DNA of 58,311 nucleotides, from the NCBI GenBank assembly GCA_902802305.1, contig CADCLG010000028.1, forward strand, positions 1-58,311, written 5' to 3'. Of this stretch, positions 44,188 through 53,069 are shown piece after piece (the first letter of the stretch is position 1; every line of letters begins with the position of its first letter). Under the pieces are notes generated by a model. It saw nothing but the letters and a program-made list of their open reading frames with translations, was not told where the DNA came from and ran no database searches. The stretch comes from an uncultured Spirochaetaceae bacterium. Its GTDB lineage: Bacteria; Spirochaetota; Spirochaetia; Treponematales; Treponemataceae. A program made the translations under genes and the position numbers.

Positions 44188-45330
44188 CTATTTGTTTTCA
44201 TTTATAAGCTGCTTGATTGCTTTTACTAGATTCGGGCTGTTGATTACAAGGTCTTCAAAATCATCTGAAAGGCTGTTCTTTATGATTGGCATGGATAAAT
44301 TATAGTCCTCCCGGATTAACCGGCCATCTTCCAAAAGAATTAGTTTATAACTGCCTCCAAAAAAGCATATACAATCATATTCAAAAACAACCTTGGGAAG
44401 CTTTTTACAAGCATCAAGAATTGCAAAAGGCGTTCAAAAAAGGACAACCAGCGTCCTAAAAGGGACAGCCTAAATTAGGCAGTTTCGATGTTCAGAATAA
44501 AGCCGGAAGTCAGTCGTCTGCGCAACGCCCGGTTTATCATCAGGAGCTTTTACCCGGGCCGGCATTAAGGCTGTTCCATACCATTGTGCCCATTCGTTAT
44601 AATCCTTGTTCAGAACAGGATCTGCATAATCGTTGTTGCTTGTAACTGCAACCTTTGCATTGTCAGGTGTAATTATTGGAGTAACTCCTCCGAAGAAATG
44701 GACCATCCGTGTATTCACATCAAGCCATTCATCAATCCCTGTCTGCCGTCCAGGTATTCTCGCAGTAACGCTTAAACTTGTTCCAGAGACGTTGAAGAGT
44801 CTGACCTTTCTTTGCCATTTCCTTAAAGACATTTTCATAGTCAGGCTCTGCAAATTCAGCTTTTGTCCCGCCTCGTTTTTTGTAAAGGGCAGCTTCAATC
44901 TGCTCGTTTGAATAATTTTGAGGCAGTGGATATGTAAACTCCGATTCTTCAAATCTCGTAATGAAACGACCGACGGCAGTTTTACCGCAGCCGACACTTG
45001 CACCAATTTCACGGAAACTAAGATTCTGCGAATAGTGCATCCTTAAAATTGTCAGATAGTCCAGCATGTTGCTGTTCCTCCCAGTAAAAAAAATCAGGCT
45101 ATAAAGCCTGTTCTTTTACTATATCTGACAATTTTTAAGCTGTCCTCTTTTGAACGCCGAATGTCCCTTTTTCAACGCTCCAATGCCCTTTTTTGAACGC
45201 GGTATGCAATGCCTAAAAGCGGAAATTTCTCGCCGGCATTTTTAGGAAGTTTAACACCGGCAGCAACACAAATCTCTAAAGATTTTCTTCAAGATTCCAC
45301 ATATAATCAACTTCGGTAGAGATTTGTTAT
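44188..45330 (-). pseudogene. Unknown gene split by an IS21-type remnant
   Basis: The downstream piece (44188-44429) reads AILDACKKLPKVVFEYDCIC, FFGGSYKLILLEDGRLIRED, DFEDLVINSPNLVKAIKQLI and a TAG at 44190-44188. The upstream piece (45201-about 45330) reads EVDYMWNLEENL and, after a one-base shift, EICVAAGVKLPKNAGEKFPL followed by LGIAY. The pieces abut the two ends of the IS21-like remnant (44430-45200) and probably belonged to one protein. Function not recognised. Confidence 0.5.
44430..45200 (-). mobile_element. IS21-family remnant with degenerate istA
   Basis: Ends are inverted: GCGTTCAAAAAAGGACAACC at 44430 and, reading inward from 45200, GCGTTCAAAAAAGGGCATTG followed by two further GCGTT-AAA-GGGACA repeats, as in the multiple end repeats of IS21. 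The istA frame starts at 45067 with LTILRMHYSQNLSFREIGAS and VGCGKTAVGRFITRF, shifts near 44800, and ends YSEHRNCLI at 44470. It is internally deleted (full IstA is about 500 aa) and istB is absent, so the element is dead. Confidence 0.75.
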
Positions 45331-45361
45331 ATTTTGTAAATTATTAAATATTTGCCTTGCT

Positions 45362-45802
45362 TTATTTTTCTATCGTTAGATATTCATCAAAATCTTCAAT
45401 ATCCAGAACCTTGCAGCCCGCCTTAATGCAAAGAGCCGCAAACAGCCCCTGCCCCTCAATCTTCCGCCCGGAAAAAGTCCCGTCATAAATTTGCTTAATT
45501 CCACACGAAGGGCTCCTGCTCTGAAGAATAATCAAATCAGGATTTTCCTTTTCCACAATCTCAAAAGCCCTCAAAGCCCCCGCCTCAAATTCCTTAGTGA
45601 CATTCCTGCCTTCCGTATTTACAACCTGCCCCTTTTGAACTTCCGTCGGAGCCCGTGGTGTCGCAAGCCCGCCCAAAACTTCCGGACAAACCTTCACAAC
45701 CTCATGAACCGCCAGAAATTCCACCAGCCTCTCATTAAGGTTGTTTCCACCGTTATATTTACAATTGTCGCCCACAAGACAGGCGCTGACCAGGATTTTC
45801 AT
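45362..45802 (-). CDS. DUF523-family protein (copy 3, full length)
   Basis: A 146-aa third DUF523 paralogue with all three conserved Cys: LVSACLVGDNCKYNGG, VVKVCPEVLGGLATPRAP, and QSRSPSCGIKQIYDGTFSG. A [4Fe-4S] desulfurase role like TudS is possible. Its G+C content is higher than that of the flanking genes and copies 1 and 2. It sits between the IS21-disrupted gene and the AlbA_2 remnant. Confidence 0.85.
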   Translation of the reverse strand: MKILVSACLVGDNCKYNGGNNLNERLVEFLAVHEVVKVCPEVLGGLATPRAPTEVQKGQVVNTEGRNVTKEFEAGALRAFEIVEKENPDLIILQSRSPSCGIKQIYDGTFSGRKIEGQGLFAALCIKAGCKVLDIEDFDEYLTIEK

Positions 45803-45812
45803 TTTCGTTCCT

Positions 45813-45957
45813 CATAAGCAAATGGCAAGCAAATAAGATCTTACTTTCCGCAACGATATATAGTGTTATTTGTTTACATTTTATAAATAAAACAACACTA
45901 GACCAGCATATTTATTACCCCATAAGCAAATAACAAGCAAATGGCGAGCAAATAAGA
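45813..45957. repeat. Direct AAGCAAAT repeats around an inverted repeat
   Basis: CATAAGCAAATGGCAAGCAA (45813-45832, continuing AATAAGA to 45838) and a longer version (45921-45957, with three AAGCAAAT-type units) flank a 38-nt block with AGTGTT (45862-45867) and AACACT (45894-45899). No gene lies in this 156-nt gap. Confidence 0.6.
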
Positions 45958-45958
45958 A

Positions 45959-47094
45959 TTATGCCCAGCCAGGTATATATTTCATATAACGCTGTGAGGT
46001 TTCTACATCAAAAGGTTTTATAACGCCCTCCGAAACAGCTTCTTTTATTAATCTAGAAATCTGTGCAGCTGCTGTATCTTCTAGACCAAAACGCTGTCTT
46101 AAAGAACTATTCGTAAGCCCTTCGTGTGTTAGATATTTTATACAAGCATGAAGATAGCAAGACCATAACTTTTCTTCATGAGGTATATTTGCAAAAGGCA
46201 ATTCAGAATAAAGGATAACCTTTGTATTTTCCTCATAAAGAAGAATCTTTGGAGCTGGAAGTTGTTTCAATTCGCATTCTAATGCAATTCTATCCCAACC
46301 AGAACCAAGTTCCTCGCACATTTTTAAGCGACGCATTAACGAAGAAAGAATCTCATTTCTTGATTTTGGTGGATTATCAATAAATCGATTAATATCAACA
46401 AGCGGAATGCCAGGATTTGTAACTTCAATTCTTGATTGGAAAATTTCTACCAAAGAACTTGAACCAGAAACTGTAAAATCCTGATGTATTAAGGCATTCG
46501 CAATAATCTCACGTAAAGCAATCATAGGATATTTTGTTATAGTCTTTCGTACAGACTCTGTAATAATTTCCTGTGACGGTAATAAAGCTTCTAAGAATCC
46601 CATTAGACTTTCGAATCCTACAGCGTACCCCTTTGTTCCATTATATTCTTTAAGAATTTTTAATTTCGTATCATCTGCATACTGAACAACACGTATTGCT
46701 TTTCGATTTAGCAGGCATTTTTTCAAAATCATTCATACGTAACTTATCCCAAAGTTGAGCTTCCATTGCAGGAAAGTCTCTTAAAGGCTTTGTATTACTT
46801 CCAGAACGGATATATGTATTTTTCTTAAAAGTAACTGGCGTTCCAAATGCTTTTCGTATAATTAAAACAATAATCTTTTTTCCATCAATCTCTGTTTCAT
46901 AAAAATCATAATCTGCATTTTTGGAAAGAAGAGTACGAAGCCAAGTCCCTATTTCCTGATTTCCCTGAAGTTTAGAATACTGATTATACCTGCCCTATCA
47001 TTTCAGGATCAAAGTTTTTATGTTTGAACTCCACACATTCATTTTCATTCGGGAGTTTTACGAGTTCTCGTACTAATAATTCCAAATTTTCCAT
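45959..47094 (-). pseudogene. Broken AlbA_2/ATP-binding (Schlafen-like) regulator
   Basis: Three pieces of one gene family in order on the minus strand. ATG 47094 (RBS AAGGA) gives LVKLPNENECVEFKHKNFDP then stops; a shifted frame gives KLQGNQEIGTWLRTLLSKN, FKKNTYIRSGSNTKPLRDFP and MEAQLWDKLRMNDFEK; a third (45959-46732) gives YPMIALREIIANALIHQDFT, PPKSRNEILSSLMRRLKMCE and ELGSGWDRI, the GHKL-like domain, and a C-terminal winged helix. About 40 residues are deleted after EMIG and a second deletion or shift lies near 46730. The last piece of 257 codons is open and could still be translated. Confidence 0.7.
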
Positions 47095-47159
47095 ATCTTT
47101 CCTTAACCATAACAGGTTTATTGTTTTTGTTCATTAAGGTACCGAACGACTGTACCTTC

Positions 47160-49049
47160 TTAGTACCTCACGAAAAGCGGTCGATAACTTTTTTCACTTC
47201 TGCCACTGTCTGTTTTTATTTTCTTTATATCAAGTTTCTTATGATTTTTAATTTCTGTTCCTAATGAAAATAATTTATATGATTCTCCAATACCAGTACT
47301 TCCAGCAGGATACTTTAGTTCTTCCATTTTCTGTTTATCTGTTACAAGCACTTCTGATTGATTGACAGTAAAAATTCTAATACCGACAGGCTCTTCATTC
47401 TTACCATTTGTATACAAAACAATTCTTGACGGAGTAATTCTTAAATTCATTCCCCGCAATGCACCACGTCTGTCACCAAGTCGGACATTATAAAGTTTAT
47501 TCTGCAAAATCCAATTAAGATGTGCTTCATTTCTATAATATCCAAGCAACATATATATATCATCAGAATTAATTTTGTAATCTTCTGTAAGAATCTCACT
47601 TTCATTTTCGAATACCTGCATCGGTTTCGTTGGATTAGAAGCTGGTAATTTATCTGGATTGGCAGCAAGTTGCATTATCTCGCCAATCTGCCGTTTATAA
47701 CCTTCTTCATGATTTCCCTCATCAGCAAGATTAAACGGATAAACAACCAGCTTTAGACCATATTTTGCTTTTATCTCTTCATAAACAAAAGGCTTTAATT
47801 CTGCCTGGAACTTTTCTGTGTATGGATATACGAGAACAAGTTTTGGAATTATATCAAGAAAATAACTGTCACCCAGATGATACTTTTGACCATAGGCATA
47901 AAGCTGATACATATCTTTTATATCAATAAGATAGTTTTTGTCAGGCGCGCTGGAATCTAAATTTTTCCATTTTGTATCAATTATGATTGTGTCATAATCA
48001 GAAAAGTTTCCACTATCTTTTGATTCTACTACAATATCCGGACGCAGGCGGAATTTTCCGCGTTCAGTATCACCATATTTATCTACAAGAAAATACTTTG
48101 AATGCTGGCTTGAAACAACATACTCGCTTGCATATTTTTTGAAAAGATGCGCTATAAAACTTTCAAACAATTTCTCTGCACTGAACAATAAAGATTGATT
48201 TACATGATTTCCGCTGAAAGTCGTAAATCCTTTATTCAATAGAAACTGACTGCTCCATTGCAAAAGATTTTTGTATGATGAAAAAAGACGGTTTGAACGC
48301 ATAGATATTTGCAAATCAGCTTCAACATTCGTACATTGCGGAATATCAGAAAAAGCAGAAAGCAAAGCATAACATCGTGATACATTCAGAGGATTCTGCG
48401 AAGTTTTTGAAAGCCTATAAAGAGTTGAAACAATTAATCTGTTTTGCGGTATGTTTTCGATGTATTTTGAATAGCGAACAGCAAAGTGTGTTTTATTTGT
48501 ACAATTCTTTACAATCTGTTTGGAAATGAGAAGCTTGCCTTTCAAGAATTTTTGATTTTCTTCTATGAGCGTATAATTCTTTTTTATTCCGTTCATTAAA
48601 ATCTGTTCAACTTCGCTAAGATACCGACTAATATAAGATTCAAGAATTGGAAAGTTCTCTCGGGTATCAAGGCTTGCATCTTGGAATGTTTTTGCTTCTG
48701 AATGCTGGAAACTTGAAAGCATTCTCAGAAATACTCGGCGGCACAATTTTATATCATCTTCTTCTTTGTTTCCGCTTTTATATATCTTTGGAAGAATCTC
48801 TATGATTTGTCCGTCTTTTGTCTGAATTGTTCCTACATAGCGTCCTGTTTTAATATATGGACGACCACCTTTTACATGAACAGACATTACATTGTCTGCA
48901 TCCTGCCCGCCTTTGTTTTCAAGAATGAAATTCCACAGGTTTTCAAAGGACTTATGAGGAAGAGAAATTTCTTCCCCGATATTAACCTTATGCTTTTGCG
49001 TATCGCTGAGAATTCCAAATTCATGAATAACAGCAAGCTTCTTTTGCAT
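47160..49049 (-). CDS. mcrC: McrC / LlaJI.R2-like nuclease subunit
   Basis: A 629-aa protein. Its N-terminal beta region (YVGTIQTKDGQIIEILPKIY) and the PD-(D/E)XK nuclease are typical of McrC: Asp 338 in RLRPDIVVE, Asp 358 and Lys 360 in IIIDTKWK, Gln 382 in DMYQLYAYGQ. It partners with the AAA+ McrB-like protein encoded 5 nt upstream and cuts DNA. It is longer than E. coli McrC (about 350 aa): residues of about 470-629 form an extra domain (MLLGYYRNEAHLNWILQNKL, LRGMNLRITPSRIVLYTNG) I cannot assign. Last gene of the eight-gene operon. Confidence 0.88.
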   Translation of the reverse strand: MQKKLAVIHEFGILSDTQKHKVNIGEEISLPHKSFENLWNFILENKGGQDADNVMSVHVKGGRPYIKTGRYVGTIQTKDGQIIEILPKIYKSGNKEEDDIKLCRRVFLRMLSSFQHSEAKTFQDASLDTRENFPILESYISRYLSEVEQILMNGIKKNYTLIEENQKFLKGKLLISKQIVKNCTNKTHFAVRYSKYIENIPQNRLIVSTLYRLSKTSQNPLNVSRCYALLSAFSDIPQCTNVEADLQISMRSNRLFSSYKNLLQWSSQFLLNKGFTTFSGNHVNQSLLFSAEKLFESFIAHLFKKYASEYVVSSQHSKYFLVDKYGDTERGKFRLRPDIVVESKDSGNFSDYDTIIIDTKWKNLDSSAPDKNYLIDIKDMYQLYAYGQKYHLGDSYFLDIIPKLVLVYPYTEKFQAELKPFVYEEIKAKYGLKLVVYPFNLADEGNHEEGYKRQIGEIMQLAANPDKLPASNPTKPMQVFENESEILTEDYKINSDDIYMLLGYYRNEAHLNWILQNKLYNVRLGDRRGALRGMNLRITPSRIVLYTNGKNEEPVGIRIFTVNQSEVLVTDKQKMEELKYPAGSTGIGESYKLFSLGTEIKNHKKLDIKKIKTDSGRSEKSYRPLFVRY

Positions 49050-49054
49050 GAAAA

Positions 49055-50764
49055 CTATTCCGCAATTGAAACAATGTGATTAATGAAAGACTTTGCCTTT
49101 TCATTATCTTTTACATCTGTCAAAGCTGGATTGAGAATATACAGTTCTTTTTCGTTGTCATAATCATTCTGCATATTATCAAGTTCAGACATTGCATCAG
49201 AATCTTTTACATAAAAATTATTTTCAGATTCAGAAGTTTCATTCAAAATCTGACGGATTTTTTGTGCATCATTATAGAAATACTCTTCCAACAATGGAAT
49301 TACGCAATCTTTGAACGCATTAAAAATATCAAGGTCAGTTTTTACTTCAATAAAATATGAATGACCTATTTGATGATCTTTATCGAGAAGACCGCGGATT
49401 CGTGCATTGATTTTCTGAAGAATTAATTTTGCTGTAGTATTTTCAATTTTATCATAATCAGGTAAAAGTTCTTCAAATCGGAAGCGACGACGCAAAGCAG
49501 AGTCAAGAAGCTGAATTGAACGGTCTGCCGTATTCATAGTTCCAACAATCATAAGATTTGCAGGTACTGCGAAACTTTTCTTTGAATATGGTAGCTGAAC
49601 AATCATTTCATTTTTTGCACCAATTCGTTTACTTGGTTCAATCAGAGAAATCAAATCTCCAAAAACGGCAGAAACATTAGCACGGTTAATTTCATCAATA
49701 CAAAGAAGAACAACTTTCTTATTCTTGATGGCTTCAGCCATTTTTGTAGAACGGTTAGAATCATCTATGCACTTTTTCAAAGCAGACTCTTCTATTGAAG
49801 CTTCATAACCTGCAAGAACAGCAGCACGCTCGCAAGCCTTGTAAAAAATACCTTTTTGGATTTCGTACTTTACATCAGAAGATGTGCTAACATTTGCAGA
49901 ATCAGTTGAAAGAACAGGTTTCAATCCTTCTACAAATTCCTCATAACTGAATGACTGATGGAAAGTTGTTACAAAGCGATCTTCTTTTGCAAACTTATCA
50001 ATATAGTTATGTTGCATTTTATAGGTTTTTCCGGTTCCTGGTGGACCGTAGAGGATTAAAGGCTGTGTTTCAAACTTAATGCCCGGCTTAAAACTGAGAT
50101 AATAATTTCCTTTTTCATCTTTTGAAAATGTTATCTTATCATTTCCATACTTTTTTACTGCATCTTTTGTAATAGGACATCCAGATTCAATTCCTAAACG
50201 AGATCGAATATATTTACCTAATTCTTTGTTGCCTTCCTGTCCATTGTCATCAGTTGTTTCCAGGGCCTGCCCTTTTTCATCTTTCTGTGCTCGCTTAAAA
50301 ATATAAGATTTTCCATCATCTGTTTTTATAACGAAAGTTTTTGGATTTGCAGGATAAAAATCTGATTTATAGATTTGTGGTGGCAATGCAATATAAGCTT
50401 CATTTCCAGTTCTAGCAGAACTTCTTAAAGTAACACCATCTGGTTCAAATCCCCATCTAAAACAATATTGCAGTTTTCCATCGTTATCAAATAAAGGAAC
50501 ATCAAATGATTCTAATGGCTTTTGAGTAAAAACATCAGGCACCTCTCTTCTAAGTAAATCAAGAAAAGATTGCAAATTTTTCTTGTCAAAGGTTAAGGAT
50601 TGCGAAACCTTATCAGGATTTGCTCTATCGGAATTTCCATATGTATCAATTTGAAAAAGGATGTTATCATTTAGATTATTTATAGTATATGTCGCTTTTA
50701 CATATTCCTGATCTCTCAACTGTTTGTCTTTTTTCTCAATTGTTGAAAAATTAATAAGTGCCAT
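49055..50764 (-). CDS. mcrB: McrB / LlaJI.R1-like AAA+ GTPase with B3-like reader domain
   Basis: A 569-aa protein. Residues 1-90 form a small domain (FQIDTYGNSDRANPDKVSQS). Residues of about 92-226 are clearly homologous to the C-terminal domain of the adjacent PLD nuclease (AYIALPPQIYKSDFYP; KYIRSRLGIESGCPITKDAV) and are probably a B3-like DNA-binding domain, as known for LlaJI.R1. The AAA+ domain has Walker A LILYGPPGTGKTY (Lys 246), Walker B VVLLCIDEINRANVSA and MNTADRSIQLLDSALRRRF, the McrB-type GTPase signature. Two linked 5mC methyltransferases favour a LlaJI-type site-specific system over a classical methyl-directed McrBC. Confidence 0.88.
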   Translation of the reverse strand: MALINFSTIEKKDKQLRDQEYVKATYTINNLNDNILFQIDTYGNSDRANPDKVSQSLTFDKKNLQSFLDLLRREVPDVFTQKPLESFDVPLFDNDGKLQYCFRWGFEPDGVTLRSSARTGNEAYIALPPQIYKSDFYPANPKTFVIKTDDGKSYIFKRAQKDEKGQALETTDDNGQEGNKELGKYIRSRLGIESGCPITKDAVKKYGNDKITFSKDEKGNYYLSFKPGIKFETQPLILYGPPGTGKTYKMQHNYIDKFAKEDRFVTTFHQSFSYEEFVEGLKPVLSTDSANVSTSSDVKYEIQKGIFYKACERAAVLAGYEASIEESALKKCIDDSNRSTKMAEAIKNKKVVLLCIDEINRANVSAVFGDLISLIEPSKRIGAKNEMIVQLPYSKKSFAVPANLMIVGTMNTADRSIQLLDSALRRRFRFEELLPDYDKIENTTAKLILQKINARIRGLLDKDHQIGHSYFIEVKTDLDIFNAFKDCVIPLLEEYFYNDAQKIRQILNETSESENNFYVKDSDAMSELDNMQNDYDNEKELYILNPALTDVKDNEKAKSFINHIVSIAE

Positions 50765-50785
50765 AACATTTCCCCTAATTAAATA

Positions 50786-51796
50786 TTAGAAATCCAATAC
50801 AAAGATATCATTATCATACTTTTTAAATACAACATATGTTTTTCCATATTTTTCAAGCATTTCTTTTGTAATGAATGTTCCTGTAGGTACTCCTAATTTT
50901 TGTCTGAAATAATGACCTAATAAAGCATTATTTTCTGCAGAATGAATTCCTTTATTTCCTGCTTGAGCTACACGCATAAGAAATGGTGGAAAATCTTTTG
51001 TTACAACTTTAAATAATGGATTATGCTTTATATGAACATTCTGTTTAAGTGGGAAAAAGCCTTCTTTTTTATCTTGTGAATTATAAGGAATATAAGCTTG
51101 ATCTCTATCTCTTTTTGTCCCATTTTGTCTAATTCCCCAGTTTAGGCCAGAACCAAATCCTGTTTCTTTTCCATCTGCAGTCAAAAGAGAAATCTTACAT
51201 ATATCAACAGGCTTTTTATTGGCAAACATTTCCCATGAAAGATTTTCAAGATTAAATTTATCAATTTCTGTATCTGAAGATTTCTTCCTTGAAAAGTTTA
51301 TCTTTTCTGAAACAGATAAATCAGTTGCTAAAATCGTATCTGGAAGAAGTTGTTCAAAATAATTTTCAGCCTCTATGGAATCACACATAGCCATGCATTC
51401 TCTACGTTTGAAAAAAGCATTCATTGAATAATTTGCAGACCCACAAAATGCAAGAATTGGTTTATTGTTTTTTAACCAAACATATACTTTTGAATGAATG
51501 TCAGAGCCGGAAACTTTATACCTACAAATAAAGTCAGGTATTTTCTTATTTTCTTTGATATTAGTTATTAATCTATTGATATCTTTATGTTTTTTTTCAG
51601 ACAAACCATTACTGTTTATCATACCTAAAATCATTTCCACAGAAAAAGAATTTGTCTTTCCCATATCAGATAAGTTAATAAGATGACGATAAATACATTC
51701 TATATCTGTATAACCTGTAATTATTTTTAATGAAGTACAACCCTTTTCTAAAGCTGGCTTCAATAATATTTCATCTTCTAAATTATCTGTATACAT
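50786..51796 (-). CDS. PLD-family restriction endonuclease (NgoFVII/BfiI-type)
   Basis: A 336-aa protein. The N-terminal 190 residues carry the single phospholipase-D catalytic motif of these metal-independent nucleases: SDIHSKVYVWLKNN (His 101, Lys 103) and AFCGSANYSMNAFFKRRE (Asn 122). Residues of about 197-336 match the NgoFVII C-terminal B3-like DNA-recognition domain: AYIPYNSQDKKEGFFPL, GHYFRQKLGVPTGTFITKEM, LEKYGKTYVVF. Family members dimerise and cut at specific sites. It lies 5 nt after the methyltransferase 2 stop, its presumed protector. The C-terminal domain resembles that in the next gene, McrB. Confidence 0.85.
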   Translation of the reverse strand: MYTDNLEDEILLKPALEKGCTSLKIITGYTDIECIYRHLINLSDMGKTNSFSVEMILGMINSNGLSEKKHKDINRLITNIKENKKIPDFICRYKVSGSDIHSKVYVWLKNNKPILAFCGSANYSMNAFFKRRECMAMCDSIEAENYFEQLLPDTILATDLSVSEKINFSRKKSSDTEIDKFNLENLSWEMFANKKPVDICKISLLTADGKETGFGSGLNWGIRQNGTKRDRDQAYIPYNSQDKKEGFFPLKQNVHIKHNPLFKVVTKDFPPFLMRVAQAGNKGIHSAENNALLGHYFRQKLGVPTGTFITKEMLEKYGKTYVVFKKYDNDIFVLDF

Positions 51797-51801
51797 AAAC
51801 T

Positions 51802-52863
51802 TTACTCCTCAATATTTGCAGGCATTGTTTCATAAGGAATACCAGCAAAAGTTTTAAGAATTGCTTCAAAAATTATCTTTGCCCCTCTGCATGGAACTGC
51901 CATACCAATTTGCTTTCGAACAGATTCCTTGCTGCCTTCAAAAATATAATCATCTGGGAATGTTTGCAATCTAGCTCTTTCTCGATTTGTTAAGGCTCGA
52001 GGTTCTTCCCAATGATACACATGAGTTCCACCACCACCAGAACCAGTAATTGTATATGATGGCATAGTCGGATCAAGACGTTTATAAATCTGACTCATTC
52101 TAGCACCGCGGACATTTAGTCGTAAATGTTCAGGTAAATCCGCATTAAAGGCATTCTGACCAGGTAAAATATGCTTCAATCTTTCAATAACTAAAGCAGA
52201 CTGAGCCGTTCTCTCATTATTGGCTGCATCAATAGGAATTGGAGGATTTTCTATTGCATTACGACAAGAAATATCAATATTTGCATATGGTTCTATTGAT
52301 GGTATTTGAAAATCGAATGGAAGATCATTGCGAATGCCAACAATTATAATTCGATGCCGAGCTTGTGGAATTCCATAGTATTCGAATTTATAAAGATTAG
52401 GATAGAGTCGATACCCCGCATTTCGCATTGCATCAAAAATTGTTTGCATTGCTCTACCTTCGTTTGCACTTTGGAGACCGCCAACATTCTCTGCTAGAAA
52501 CCACATTGGATGAATATCTTGTAAAACACGAATTCCATATGTATAAAGCGGGCCAAATTCTCCATCAAAACCTCTCTGTTCTCCAACTACACTGAAATCA
52601 TTACATGGAAAACCAAAAGCAAGTGCATCAATTTCACCGAGTTGATATAATCTCTCGAAATCAAGTGTTCGTATGTCACCACAAATAACAGAATCAGTTC
52701 GATTAGGACATATATTACGCGCATAAGTATTACAGGTATCTTGATCGTAATCATTTGCCCACTGATGTGTAATTCCCCATTCTGGATTATTAATATCAGC
52801 ACTCGTAGCTCCTTTTGCAATTCCACCAGGGCCACAAAATAATTCACCTAATCTAAAAATCAT
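51802..52863 (-). CDS. DNA (cytosine-5)-methyltransferase 2
   Basis: A 353-aa 5mC methyltransferase. Motif I is GELFCGPGGIAKGA (residues 6-20), motif IV FGFPCNDFSVVGEQRG with catalytic Cys 87 (PCN instead of PCQ), motif VI AENVGGLQSAN, motif VIII GIPQARHRIIIVGIR, then the variable recognition region, and motifs IX-X (RERARLQTFPDDYIFEG, QIGMAVPC). It probably modifies one strand or site protected from the PLD nuclease and/or the McrBC-like pair. ATGA overlap with the 67-aa gene. Confidence 0.92.
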   Translation of the reverse strand: MIFRLGELFCGPGGIAKGATSADINNPEWGITHQWANDYDQDTCNTYARNICPNRTDSVICGDIRTLDFERLYQLGEIDALAFGFPCNDFSVVGEQRGFDGEFGPLYTYGIRVLQDIHPMWFLAENVGGLQSANEGRAMQTIFDAMRNAGYRLYPNLYKFEYYGIPQARHRIIIVGIRNDLPFDFQIPSIEPYANIDISCRNAIENPPIPIDAANNERTAQSALVIERLKHILPGQNAFNADLPEHLRLNVRGARMSQIYKRLDPTMPSYTITGSGGGGTHVYHWEEPRALTNRERARLQTFPDDYIFEGSKESVRKQIGMAVPCRGAKIIFEAILKTFAGIPYETMPANIEE

Positions 52864-53063
52864 TTTTTTATTCCCGTATTAAACAAAAGACTCATCTGAT
52901 TTATAAAGCCTTGTGTTCCACCAGCACGAACTAAAGGCTCTATATAAAGAAGAAATTTTCTTTTATTATCTTCTGAGAGTTTATTATATTTGTTCCAAAG
53001 TTTTTTGGATTCTTTTGAAACTTCTGTCATAAAATCATTGTATTCTTGTTCTTTATTGATCAT
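52860..53063 (-). CDS. Small protein of the R-M operon (67 aa)
   Basis: A 67-residue charged helical protein (MINKEQEYNDFMTEVSKESK; LWNKYNKLSEDNKRKFLLYI; GGTQGFINQMSLLFNTGIKK). Family not recognised. It lies 6 nt after the receiver-HEPN gene and overlaps methyltransferase 2 by ATGA, so it is coupled to both. Possible roles are an antitoxin for the HEPN protein or a controller, from position only. Confidence 0.65.
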   Translation of the reverse strand: MINKEQEYNDFMTEVSKESKKLWNKYNKLSEDNKRKFLLYIEPLVRAGGTQGFINQMSLLFNTGIKK

Positions 53064-53069
53064 TTGTCA

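Noticed and set aside
45813..45957. Possible CRISPR repeats
   Set aside because: Repeat units are too short and irregular, there are no uniform spacers, and no cas gene is present in the window.
46730..47094. Separate intact small gene upstream of the AlbA_2 remnant
   Set aside because: The translated pieces are consecutive parts of one known family with a deletion and frameshifts, so a single pseudogene is the simpler reading.
47160..50764. Classical methyl-directed McrBC system
   Set aside because: The neighbouring 5mC methyltransferases and the B3-like reader domain shared with a site-specific PLD nuclease fit a LlaJI-type system better; methyl-dependence is not excluded.
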